Below are positions 34,257-43,451 of a stretch of 64,000 nt of DNA, piece by piece. The stretch is from positions 1-64,000 of the forward strand of contig NZ_CP036150.1 of assembly GCF_008329965.1 (NCBI RefSeq). Direction: 5' to 3'. Every line of letters starts with the position of its first letter. Position 1 is the stretch's first letter. A program made the translations under genes and the position numbers. The notes beneath the pieces are model-generated. The model saw only the letters and a list, made by a program, of their open reading frames with translations, was not told the DNA's origin and searched no databases. This DNA comes from Oceanispirochaeta crateris. GTDB lineage: Bacteria; Spirochaetota; Spirochaetia; DSM-2461.

Positions 34257-36348
34257 TTGTACTCTCCTGTTCAACCGCGGCCATTGATTTATTACGTTTG
34301 AGTGAAAGCATAAAACCATAGATCTGGACCGATAGGATAGGAAATACTGAGGCTAAAGCAAGGATGCCAAATCCGTCAGCCTTTCCCATTGCTCCGCCTA
34401 TTCCTAGCCCGAGAGAGAGGACTAGAGGTACTGTTATAGGTCCAGTGGTGACTCCGCCGCTGTCCCAGGCAATTCCTGTAAATTCTTTACTACTGAATAT
34501 TGTCAGTAGAATAAGAAGGAGATAAGCAGGGATGAGAAGCCAGGCCATGGGTATATTGTATATGATTCTCAAAACACCAATCATCAGCCCCAGGCCTACT
34601 CCAATAGAAACAGCTCTGATAACTCCTGTTTTTGAGACTGTTCCGACTGTAATTTCTTCAACATTTTTTCCAAGAGCATTTAGGGCAGGCTCTGCCAAGG
34701 TTGAACCATAACCAAGGCCAAATGCAAAGAGGAGGACAAAGATCATTCCCATTTTGGTCATTCTTCCTGTAAAAAGAATGGGAGTTCTTCTTACATGGGT
34801 ATATACACCGCTCTGTTTGTTGTATTGTCTGGAAATAAAGGGGACATGCTGTATTTCTCCAGATGCATTCATAAAAGCAAATATTTCAGACTTATTTCCA
34901 TCAGTGTCTACAGCCTTCTGAATCAGTGAAAGATCAAAATTGGGTATCTCAATGATCTTTTCATTTTCCTGGGCTTCATAAACTCGTGGGAGCTGCTGAC
35001 CCACTGTATCACCCAAGGGGACAAGGCCATATCTGAGCCCTGTTGTCAGTAGAATCATACCCAGTATTGTGATGACTATACCAAGGATAAATTCGTCGAT
35101 GTGGCGGGGATACTCTCTGAGAATCAGCAGAACTACTGCCAAAAGTATCCCTATTAGAGGAATGATGGCTCGTATAGCCATGGTTGTCTCATTTTTAATA
35201 ACTTCGGATATAGTGGTTGGTATCTGTACTGCATCGGGGACTATATTTTCCGTGCTTATTCCTAAGACCTTTTTTTCACTCTCAGACGCCCGTAATGCCC
35301 ACCATATGTCCGGACTCATTTCAGAGAGAATCTGGTTTTTATCGCCATCGGATAGCTCTTTGAGGGCGGCTATATACTCCTCTTCATTCCCGTAGAAAGC
35401 GGCCCTGGCTTCCTGGGTTCCCTTCTCAAAGGCAAAGGATTCAAGGGCCTTCTCTCCCTCTAGCATCTTAACAGCATCTGTTCTGTTCTCTATTGAGAAA
35501 AACTCTGCTTCCTCCATTTCTGAAGGCAATGTAAAAAAAAGAGCTAATGAGAAGATCATGACTCCCAAAATTGGAAGGAGTGAAGCCATCGCAATACTTC
35601 CAAAGCCTCCGGTAGATCCCTGCCTATCCCCTGAGGCTCTGGATACTCCGATACCCAGGGCCAGGACAAGAGGTACTGTGACAGGTCCTGTAGTGACCGC
35701 TCCAGTGTCCCAGGCCAGGCCTATAACAGCACGAAGCTGAGGGTTGAGTGAAAATAGAAGTGTTAGTGCCAGAAGGATCGGCACGGATATTAAAATGAAA
35801 GGTTTTAGGGATATGCCCTTATGATACCTGTACAGGCTGAGAGCAACTGCCAGAGCGACTCCTCCTCCCACGGAAGCTATGAATCCTTCCTGATAAATGC
35901 CAAGAAGAGAATAGAGCAATGGATTTTCCCAAGGAGTGACTCCGCGCCCTGCAGAACGCAAGGTGCTTATTGCCGGTTCTGCCAGAGTTGATATAAATCC
36001 CACGATGAGGCCGAAGAATATTATCTGATAGAGTCTGACTTTGACAGGAAGCTTGAGTCCCACATATTCACCCAGGGGCATAAGCCCGAGAGCGAGGCCC
36101 TCCATAAAGAAGGCGAGTCCCAATACTACCATGATTATCCCGAGGAGATTCTGGAGACTGAATGCTTCGGGTGATCTGACAACCAGGAGTTGAAATACAA
36201 GGAGATACGCCACTATAAAAGCCAAAGCTCTGGCTTGCTCGGATATCTTTCTACCAATATAGTTGCTGATCATTGAAAATGCCGCCCGGGGAGGCATTTT
36301 AATGACAGGTCGTGACGCAGCTTTTTCTTTTTTATACCCTTTTACCAT
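34243..36348 (-). CDS. Double DUF1538 integral membrane protein, putative transporter
   Basis: A 701-residue inner-membrane protein with two DUF1538 halves. Shared motifs: PLGEYVG (about 91-97) and PLGDTVG; STLAEPA at 120-126 and again near 549; AWDTGAVTTGPVTVPLVL (212-229) and near 626 AWDSGGVTTGPITVPLVL. The repetition is typical of transporters built from duplicated units. A charged soluble loop (about 275-390) joins the halves, and another insertion of about 70 residues precedes the second STLAEPA. The start ATG has only a distant AAGGTG; an inner ATG at 36297 has none. Its end overlaps the PII-like gene. The substrate is unknown. Confidence 0.85.
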   Translation of the reverse strand: MVKGYKKEKAASRPVIKMPPRAAFSMISNYIGRKISEQARALAFIVAYLLVFQLLVVRSPEAFSLQNLLGIIMVVLGLAFFMEGLALGLMPLGEYVGLKLPVKVRLYQIIFFGLIVGFISTLAEPAISTLRSAGRGVTPWENPLLYSLLGIYQEGFIASVGGGVALAVALSLYRYHKGISLKPFILISVPILLALTLLFSLNPQLRAVIGLAWDTGAVTTGPVTVPLVLALGIGVSRASGDRQGSTGGFGSIAMASLLPILGVMIFSLALFFTLPSEMEEAEFFSIENRTDAVKMLEGEKALESFAFEKGTQEARAAFYGNEEEYIAALKELSDGDKNQILSEMSPDIWWALRASESEKKVLGISTENIVPDAVQIPTTISEVIKNETTMAIRAIIPLIGILLAVVLLILREYPRHIDEFILGIVITILGMILLTTGLRYGLVPLGDTVGQQLPRVYEAQENEKIIEIPNFDLSLIQKAVDTDGNKSEIFAFMNASGEIQHVPFISRQYNKQSGVYTHVRRTPILFTGRMTKMGMIFVLLFAFGLGYGSTLAEPALNALGKNVEEITVGTVSKTGVIRAVSIGVGLGLMIGVLRIIYNIPMAWLLIPAYLLLILLTIFSSKEFTGIAWDSGGVTTGPITVPLVLSLGLGIGGAMGKADGFGILALASVFPILSVQIYGFMLSLKRNKSMAAVEQESTNESK

Positions 36349-36395
36349 AATCTTAGTATATTCACCTTACGTGTTTTGTTGTAGGTCAAAATCTT

Positions 36396-36433
36396 CATAA
36401 AAAAATCCCCGGCAGGGATAAAAACCGGGGATT
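36396..36433 (-). terminator. Intrinsic terminator of the acetyl-CoA carboxylase gene
   Basis: Minus strand: AAATCCCCGG (36433-36424), 11-nt loop, CCGGGGATTT (36412-36403), then further T to 36397. A 10-bp perfect stem 19 bp past the carboxylase stop. It insulates the downstream DUF1538 operon. Confidence 0.88.
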
Positions 36434-36451
36434 TGAGAAACTATTTAAAAG

Positions 36452-39400
36452 TCAGAGCTTCATGCCCTCTTCTATTGTTTGAATCAGGTAGGGCCTGATG
36501 TCTTTCGGGTTGACAATATCGTCGATTGAACCCACCTCTTTTGCTCTGTTTACCGAATGAATCTGGTCAAACTTTTGTCCTAAAGCGGTTTGCTTCTCAT
36601 TGTAGATAGAACTGTAGAGTTCATCATACTCTTTCTGTGAACAGTTCTTCTTGTTCAATTGTTCGACGCATTCGGCTATTCTAGGATCAGAGAATGTCTC
36701 TTTTTGTACTTCCCTTGGAAAGACAACTGCCGCGGCGGGAGCTCCACCCAAAACGGAAGCAAAGGAGCCTTCCAGAGCGGCTGCCCTGAGGTTGGGATTC
36801 AGCGCTTTGGAGAAGACCACGTAGGCCCCGCCGTGATACCGTGCCACCACTAGGAAGGCAATGGGTCCCTTGAAGTTGACGATGGCGCGTCCGATTTCCG
36901 CTCCGTATTCCAGCTGGAGGTTGCGGAGGCTCTCGGGGGAACCGTCAAAACCTGAAAGATTGGCCAGAATCATTAAAGGCATCCTTCCTGAAAAAGCATT
37001 AATTCCACGGGCGACCTTTCTGGAGGACTGGGGGAAGAGAGTACCACCTGTCCAGTTTTCTGGTCCATCATGTGGAATGGCCCCCATTCTGTTTAGTGGG
37101 CGGCTTTCTATGCCGATCATTCCTGTGGCGATACCACCCACTCTGGTTTCCCAGATGATCGAAGTATCCGCATCTTTCATCCTCTGCCACCGCTCAAAAT
37201 ATCCGGCATCTCGGTCTATGATAGACTCCATGACCTGACGGATATCAAAGGGCTTTTTCCTTTCCGGATTCTTCTCCATGCTGAATATATCACCGATGGT
37301 CTTGAATCCCTGATCCAGAAAGTCATTGTATTTGTCCTTGGTAATATCCCTGTCTCTGGGATCATCCGTTTTTGTCCGGGGGGGATGCTTTGTTCCGGCT
37401 ATTTTATACGTGTAGGCATAGTGGTTTAAGAGGATGCTGTAGGCTTCTGCCAAGTTGCGGGCTCTGATCTGAGATTGCCCATTGGGACCCATAATCTTCT
37501 CAGCTCCTCCAATATCCAGATTGGTTTCTCCCGATACTGAACCGGAAAAATCCAAAGCCCTTTTTCCCGTGAGGAGCATAGAGGCCTCATCTGTCATAAT
37601 CAGAAGTCCCCGGGTGTGCATCAGCATCGTTGCTTCGGCATTCCAGTAGGATTGGGCTCCAACATTGACCCCCGGAACGATGATATTGATTTCGCCTCCA
37701 TTTTGGGTAAAATTGATGATCCGTTTGAGGGCCGATGCCGTCCAGTCCAGGTTTTCTGTGCCGGTTTTCATATCTATTTTGGCACCCGAAGAGATGGGAA
37801 GCCATTCTACGGGAATATCCTTTTCTTCGGCCAGGTCCAGGGCGGCTATGACCCTCCTGCATTCCGGTTCTGACAGAGAACCAAGGTCCTTTGTGGGATC
37901 AGAGAGGATGATGACCCTTTCGAGGGTTGTTGTTTGGTCTATATGAGGGTGACGGATCAGTCCGAAAATCATGTTGGACTCATTTTCGCCATAGTTCCGG
38001 TCTTTCACTGACACAGGACTCTGGGTTCCGTCACTGTTGATTTTGATATCATACTCTTCAAAGTCACCCCGGGGAAATCCCTTGTACAGGGGGAGTCCCG
38101 CATAGGTGATCATCTTGATAAACTCATAGGGATAAACCATGTTCCGCTGACGGGCCCGCACAACCTTGCTTGTGTAGAGGTCCTGGGTGAGCAGATTGTT
38201 GGATTGTGGTTTTCGAGAACGCATGGTGAACTGGTCCTGGGACATGTTGGACATGATGAGTTCCAGTTCCCTGATGGCGTCTTCGCTCCAACGTTTTCGT
38301 CGGGTGTAAACCACTATCTTTTCAAGGCCTAAATCATGGGTCATGGGCAGGATCTTCTGTCCGTATTCCTGCATTTGTATTAGCTTCAGGTTTTGGAGTG
38401 AGCGGTTATGAAGGATGATCCTGTTCCATTGGAGGCGGAATTTATACCGGGCCTGGACAGATCTCATGGCATAGACGCAGTCCATAAAGACCGACTCAAA
38501 CATGACCATCCGGCTAATGGAAGCATTTGACCATTCCGGTTTCGGGTCTGAAAAACTGCCCAGGGCAAAGAGCCTCTTATCCTTCGGATTGCTTTTTTCT
38601 GTCGATTCTAAGAGGGTCACCGTATCCGACTTATAGAGGATCTTATGATCAAAATTCTGCAGACGAATGACTCTCAGTTCCCTGAATTCCAGGGGATTGA
38701 ATCCTCTGTAGAGCTTTTGTTCAACCCATCCCTCTGCTGTGATTTCATAGGAGCGGTAGAATTTGCTTTCTGTGGGACAGAACCATCCCAGACGGAAAGC
38801 CAGGACTCTTTCATCTGTTAGCCAGGGAGCCTTATTCAGATAGTCTGTATCGGCGGGTTTCTGTGAAATAATCAGACAGTTTATCTTGATTCCACTGTGT
38901 TTCCCCAGATCGGCAATGTCCCTGATCAAGCTGTCACAAAGGTCTGAATCTCTGATGACTGTGGTTATATTCTTATGAACGATATCCAGATCCAGATTTC
39001 GGCTCTCGCAGTAGTATCCCCAGTATGTGCCGGATTTCAGGAGTTTGCCTGTGATAAACTCTCTATCTCTGTTCATCCGCCTGCCCAGGGCCTCCATACC
39101 CAAGGCTCTTCCCGTGTCATCATCGCTCAGGGCCAGTTCGCAGAGTCTATCCATGATCTCCGCTGAGGAGTCGATGATCGTCTGCATGTCTTCTGAAATC
39201 TTACTCTTAGACGATCCGTTTTCTGTGAGTTCTCTGAGCATGCTTTCAATTGCCTGACTCTGACGTTCTCTCATTTGTGATACTGTCAATGCATCGATGA
39301 TCTTGTATCGGGCAAAGAGGGCCGCATCGGCGGTGGAAAGGTCTTTGGTTTGGGTGAGTTCGATAATCTGACTGATCAGTACGGACAATCGGCTACGGTC

Positions 39401-41947
39401 CTGGGAGGTCAGCTCCATGTTCTGAAGGGAGAAGAAGATCCTTTTCAAAACTTCCAGTTTCTTGCTTAACCTTCCATGGGACTGAAATATCCTATAAAGG
39501 GCCCGGTTCTTCTCATCCTGCGTGGCTTCTTCCTTGTGGTAAAAACCGGTACAGGTCTCAAGGTCATCAACAAATATTTGGGGGAGACCCTTCTTCTTTT
39601 CCTCATGTCTGAGGAAGTAATGTGTCAACATTTCCTGGTAGCTGACGGGCCGGGCATAGCTGTCTGAATTGATTTCTATGGTTGTAAAGAGCTTTTCCAC
39701 CGCACAGAAGCTGGCCATGATTCTGAGAACCTCTGAAACCACTTTGGGACTCTCTCCAGGATTTTCATCCAGGTGGTTGAGTATCTCCTGAAAGTTTCCT
39801 TTGGCGGACTCCCCATAGTCATATCCTCTAAATAGTGCGTCCAGTTCTGCCAATATCCTCTTAGTTTTATCCTCTACTGTTTCGCTTTCTAGAGGAAAGT
39901 TTACCGGTTCAGAACCTGAGACCTCGTTCTGCTGTTCCTGATCCTTGATATCCAAAAGAACCAGAGGCTGTCCCGCCGTAATCTGGGCTCCTCCTGAGAT
40001 GCAGATCTCACTGACGATTCCATCTGCGGGAGATTCTACCAGCATTTCCATCTTCATGGCTTCCAGGACAACCAGGACATCCCCTTTTTTTACTTTGTCT
40101 CCTGTTTTTGCCTGTATGGAAAGGACTATGGCTGGAGAGGGAGACTTGACATATCCTCCGGATTCACTTTCAAGCATCACAGGAAACCCATCCACTTCGC
40201 ATTGAAGCATGTCCGCTCTGTTCACCATCAGGATGTTGTAACGTTTTTCCTGAAATATCAGGAGAGATTCCTGATTCCCTTTCATATAGGTGCAAATCAG
40301 ATCCTCTCCCTCATAGTTAATATGATAGGAGCTATTTGCCACACAGCGAACCTGAAATTTATAGCTGTTGCCGTTGTTAGACAGGATTATTTCATATCCC
40401 TTGGCGTCTGAGAGGGTCCTGGGCCTGCCGATACGGTTGATTTCTTCTTCAAAGTTCATATAATCCGTGCGGAATTGGGTAAGATAGAGTTCTACCGCAG
40501 CTGCCAGTAAGGCGGCTCTTGTTTTTTCCACGTGAACTTGAGCCGTTCTTGTTTCCAGAAGTTCCTCAACAAAACCAGTGTGGATTCCTCCCTGTTTTAT
40601 TTGGGGCAGACTCAGGAGTTCCAGGAGAAAGGCTCTGTTTGTTGTTCCATTATGTATATTGATTTTTAGTGAATTCAGGGCCTGCTCCAGCCGAGCCAGG
40701 GCTTCTGGACGGGTGGGGCCATGGGCAATGATTTTGGCAACCATGGAATCAAAGTCAGATGGAATTTCACTTCCTTCTTCTATTCCGGAATCCACGCGGA
40801 TACCAGGGCCGGCGGGAGCCCTGAACAGCTTCACATACCCCGGTGCAGGGCTGAAGTCTCTGTCTGGGTCTTCAGCATTGAGCCGGACTTCCGCAACGGC
40901 TCCGTTGGGTTTTCTGTCCCGAAGGTCAACCTTTAATCCCCTGGCAACGTCTATCTGTCCTTTCACAAGATCGACGCTGTAGAGAGTCTCTGTGATAGGG
41001 TGTTCTACCTGAAGCCGGGTGTTGACTTCCATGAAGTAGTACTCATTTCGTTTCAAGTCAAAGAGGTATTCTACTGTACCGGCTCCCACATATTCTGCTG
41101 CCGTAATCAGTCTTTCCGCGGCTTTTTCCATGTCTTTTAACATGGTTTCGGGGAGTCCTACAGGTGGAGTTTCTTCGATGATTTTCTGGTTTTTACGTTG
41201 GGCTGAGCAGTCTCTAACACCAAAAGTGTTGACTGTTCCATGGCTGTCGGCGAGGCATTGAACTTCCAAATGACGCCCTTTTTCTACAAGAGCCTCGATG
41301 AAGACGATGTCATTGCCTGTGATCCGGAGGGTTTCTTCCTGTGCCGATTTGAACTGGGTAGCCAGCTCTTCCGGGGTTCTGACAAAACGGATTCCCCGGC
41401 CGCCGCCTGCATTTGAAGCCTTTACAATGACGGGATAACCGATCTTCTGAGAAATCTTCTCCGCATCAGCCAGGTCTTTGACGGCTTTCCGACTCCAGGG
41501 AAGGATGGGAACATCCGCCTTTTCAGCCAGGTCTTTGGCCTGGATTTTATCACCCAAAAGGGCCATGGCTTCACTTCCCGGACCCAGAAAGGACAGGCCG
41601 AGGGCTTCTATTTTTTCTATAAAGGGGGCATCTTCTGAGACGAATCCCCAGCCGACCCAAAGGGCGTTACATTTCATTTTTTGTATACCCTGAATCATCA
41701 GTTCATGATCAAGATAGGGTGATTTCTGTTTGCCCGGATATTCGGCTAAGTCTGACAACAGAAGAACATCATCTGCCATTTTGACAAAGGGAGCATCCAT
41801 TTCCGCTTCTATATAGAAAGCGACTGTCTTTAAATCAGTTCCATGGAGGCTGTTATACTCTTTGACAGCTCTTATAAAACGCAGGGCTGCCTCACCTCTG
41901 TTAATGATTCCGATTCGGGCATTTTCTTGTAGGATTACCTTCTGCAT
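36452..41947 (-). CDS. Single-chain multidomain acetyl-CoA carboxylase (eukaryote-like architecture)
   Basis: A 1831-residue enzyme making malonyl-CoA for fatty-acid synthesis. Biotin carboxylase is at 1-460, with the ATP-grasp loop SNAGGGRGIRF near 176 and EVNTRLQVEHP near 306. The biotin carrier follows, with Lys632 in EAMKMEM. Residues about 700-1250 form a poorly recognised central region. The carboxyltransferase is about 1270-1831, with SSGAKI near 1384 and, in its second half, GGIATGMIGIESR and PLMILANLSGFDG. Most bacteria use four separate subunits; this order (BC, BCCP, central, CT) is that of eukaryotic cytosolic ACC, which is about 2200-2300 residues. ATG with AAGGATGG 6 nt upstream. 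Its promoter region carries the palindrome shared with fabF. Confidence 0.93.
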   Translation of the reverse strand: MQKVILQENARIGIINRGEAALRFIRAVKEYNSLHGTDLKTVAFYIEAEMDAPFVKMADDVLLLSDLAEYPGKQKSPYLDHELMIQGIQKMKCNALWVGWGFVSEDAPFIEKIEALGLSFLGPGSEAMALLGDKIQAKDLAEKADVPILPWSRKAVKDLADAEKISQKIGYPVIVKASNAGGGRGIRFVRTPEELATQFKSAQEETLRITGNDIVFIEALVEKGRHLEVQCLADSHGTVNTFGVRDCSAQRKNQKIIEETPPVGLPETMLKDMEKAAERLITAAEYVGAGTVEYLFDLKRNEYYFMEVNTRLQVEHPITETLYSVDLVKGQIDVARGLKVDLRDRKPNGAVAEVRLNAEDPDRDFSPAPGYVKLFRAPAGPGIRVDSGIEEGSEIPSDFDSMVAKIIAHGPTRPEALARLEQALNSLKINIHNGTTNRAFLLELLSLPQIKQGGIHTGFVEELLETRTAQVHVEKTRAALLAAAVELYLTQFRTDYMNFEEEINRIGRPRTLSDAKGYEIILSNNGNSYKFQVRCVANSSYHINYEGEDLICTYMKGNQESLLIFQEKRYNILMVNRADMLQCEVDGFPVMLESESGGYVKSPSPAIVLSIQAKTGDKVKKGDVLVVLEAMKMEMLVESPADGIVSEICISGGAQITAGQPLVLLDIKDQEQQNEVSGSEPVNFPLESETVEDKTKRILAELDALFRGYDYGESAKGNFQEILNHLDENPGESPKVVSEVLRIMASFCAVEKLFTTIEINSDSYARPVSYQEMLTHYFLRHEEKKKGLPQIFVDDLETCTGFYHKEEATQDEKNRALYRIFQSHGRLSKKLEVLKRIFFSLQNMELTSQDRSRLSVLISQIIELTQTKDLSTADAALFARYKIIDALTVSQMRERQSQAIESMLRELTENGSSKSKISEDMQTIIDSSAEIMDRLCELALSDDDTGRALGMEALGRRMNRDREFITGKLLKSGTYWGYYCESRNLDLDIVHKNITTVIRDSDLCDSLIRDIADLGKHSGIKINCLIISQKPADTDYLNKAPWLTDERVLAFRLGWFCPTESKFYRSYEITAEGWVEQKLYRGFNPLEFRELRVIRLQNFDHKILYKSDTVTLLESTEKSNPKDKRLFALGSFSDPKPEWSNASISRMVMFESVFMDCVYAMRSVQARYKFRLQWNRIILHNRSLQNLKLIQMQEYGQKILPMTHDLGLEKIVVYTRRKRWSEDAIRELELIMSNMSQDQFTMRSRKPQSNNLLTQDLYTSKVVRARQRNMVYPYEFIKMITYAGLPLYKGFPRGDFEEYDIKINSDGTQSPVSVKDRNYGENESNMIFGLIRHPHIDQTTTLERVIILSDPTKDLGSLSEPECRRVIAALDLAEEKDIPVEWLPISSGAKIDMKTGTENLDWTASALKRIINFTQNGGEINIIVPGVNVGAQSYWNAEATMLMHTRGLLIMTDEASMLLTGKRALDFSGSVSGETNLDIGGAEKIMGPNGQSQIRARNLAEAYSILLNHYAYTYKIAGTKHPPRTKTDDPRDRDITKDKYNDFLDQGFKTIGDIFSMEKNPERKKPFDIRQVMESIIDRDAGYFERWQRMKDADTSIIWETRVGGIATGMIGIESRPLNRMGAIPHDGPENWTGGTLFPQSSRKVARGINAFSGRMPLMILANLSGFDGSPESLRNLQLEYGAEIGRAIVNFKGPIAFLVVARYHGGAYVVFSKALNPNLRAAALEGSFASVLGGAPAAAVVFPREVQKETFSDPRIAECVEQLNKKNCSQKEYDELYSSIYNEKQTALGQKFDQIHSVNRAKEVGSIDDIVNPKDIRPYLIQTIEEGMKL

Positions 41948-42019
41948 ATTCCATCCTTAATCTTTGTTGCGTTGGACTGTCAGGGTCCGTTCAGAGAGCG
42001 TATGCTCCAGAATACTGCC

Positions 42020-42054
42020 TTTATATTGACACTTTATTGAGAAATGTCAAGATA
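42020..42054. promoter_or_regulatory. Operator O3: fabF-type palindrome in the acetyl-CoA carboxylase promoter
   Basis: TATATTGACAC (42022-42032), 11-bp spacer, ATGTCAAGATA (42044-42054): the same arms and spacing as O1 at 8175-8207. On the minus strand it contains TTGACA (42050-42045) and TATAAA (42025-42020) 19 bp apart, placing a transcript start about 65 bp before the carboxylase ATG. The extended 5' arm (TTTATATTGACA) is identical to that of O1 over 12 bp. Confidence 0.75.
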
Positions 42055-42183
42055 CAAGAAGCTAGGGATAGGCCAAAAGAGGGATCTTTTCTCTTTGGTT
42101 TAAAGGCTGATGATTCCCTTATCATATGGTCAATTATGAAAAAAAGCTGGTTTTCTTCAGGTCTATTTCTTAGAATGATACTC

Positions 42184-43389
42184 ATGAAAAAATCCATATC
42201 CTATTACGATTATATCATCATTGGAGCCTCCAAAGCGGGACTAACGGCGGCTACTGTATTAAGAGAGATACAGAAAGACGCAGCAATTCTCATTATAAAC
42301 GGAGAAGACAGGCTTCCTTATAAAAGAACCCATTTAACCAAATTTCTAGCTAGGGGTTTTGACACCGATGATTTTGCTTTGGAAAAGAGGGCTTGGTTTC
42401 AGGAACAGTGTATTGATCTATTGGACTCTCCGGCTCAAAGCATCGATAGTAAAGAAAAGTCCCTTCGTTGTGCGGATGATAAGAAATATTTCTGGGGGAC
42501 TCTTCTCCTGGCTACCGGTGCCGTACCAAAAGAGTTGTCCATACCGGGCCATCAATGGTTAAGTCATCTGAGAACTGCCCGGGATACAGAATCTATCAGA
42601 GCCAAGCTGCTTCAATGCAAAGACGTTCTGGTTCTGGGACAGGGCGTAGAAGGGGTGGAGCTGGCGGAGCAGTGTTCCCGCTTGGGGCTGACTGTGACCC
42701 TCATCGGCCGGGATGACAGGTTGATGAAGCGTTGGTTGGATGAATCTCAATCAGCCAGACTTCTGGCGCTGCTAGAACAAAAGGGTGTCCGTTGTATTTT
42801 CGGACAGTCTCCCTGTGAAATCGGTAAAGAAGGGGAGGGGTATACCATGAAATGTGACAATCAACAGTTCCATGGGGATATGATTCTCTCTTCCACAGGC
42901 ATTTGTGGAAATCCTGTGCTGGCGGAAGACCTGGGAATCTATGCTCAGACTGGTGTGCCTACAGACCTGTATTGCCAGACTGAAATTCCCGGAATATATG
43001 CGGCAGGCGATGTTGTTCAGACACCCCCCGGATGGCCTACAGGCCTCTGGCACTGGGCAGAGTATTTGGGTACTGTCGCAGCGATGAATATGGGCGGTCA
43101 AAAACAGATGATGGAAAACAGGCCCACCAGGCTCAAGAGTGAACCCTTTGGAAGTTTTTATTATTCCATGTCCTATCAGGAAGTGCAAAGCTCAGACAAA
43201 TCTGATGTGTTTATGGACAATGACCGCGGCTATGTGAGGATTTTTTCCCGCGAAGGCAGGAGTATCTCTGCTCTCATGACGGGATTAGGGAAAGGCATTT
43301 CAAAAATCCTTGATGCAGGAGTCAAAATAGGAAAAGCTCCCGGAAAAATATTTGCTACCATTGAAGAGGCGATGAAGGACGGAGAATGA
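42184..43389 (+). CDS. FAD-dependent pyridine nucleotide-disulfide-type oxidoreductase
   Basis: A 401-residue flavoprotein of the rubredoxin/ferredoxin reductase and NirB-N-terminal type. FAD motif YIIIGASKAGLTAA near the N-terminus, a GTLLLATGA segment, NAD motif VLVLGQGVEGVELAEQ near residue 155, and the C-terminal FAD motif PGIYAAGDV. No redox-active CxxxxC pair is seen. The start is uncertain: the ATG at 42184 gives the family-like N-terminus but has a weak ribosome site, and an in-frame ATG exists at 42136. It diverges from the acetyl-CoA carboxylase gene. A DUF4395 gene follows 62 bp on. The electron acceptor is unknown. Confidence 0.85.
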   Translation: MKKSISYYDYIIIGASKAGLTAATVLREIQKDAAILIINGEDRLPYKRTHLTKFLARGFDTDDFALEKRAWFQEQCIDLLDSPAQSIDSKEKSLRCADDKKYFWGTLLLATGAVPKELSIPGHQWLSHLRTARDTESIRAKLLQCKDVLVLGQGVEGVELAEQCSRLGLTVTLIGRDDRLMKRWLDESQSARLLALLEQKGVRCIFGQSPCEIGKEGEGYTMKCDNQQFHGDMILSSTGICGNPVLAEDLGIYAQTGVPTDLYCQTEIPGIYAAGDVVQTPPGWPTGLWHWAEYLGTVAAMNMGGQKQMMENRPTRLKSEPFGSFYYSMSYQEVQSSDKSDVFMDNDRGYVRIFSREGRSISALMTGLGKGISKILDAGVKIGKAPGKIFATIEEAMKDGE

Positions 43390-43451
43390 AAATATTATAA
43401 ATAAGATAATATATATTGATAAATACTAGTAAACCTACTATATTACTAGGC

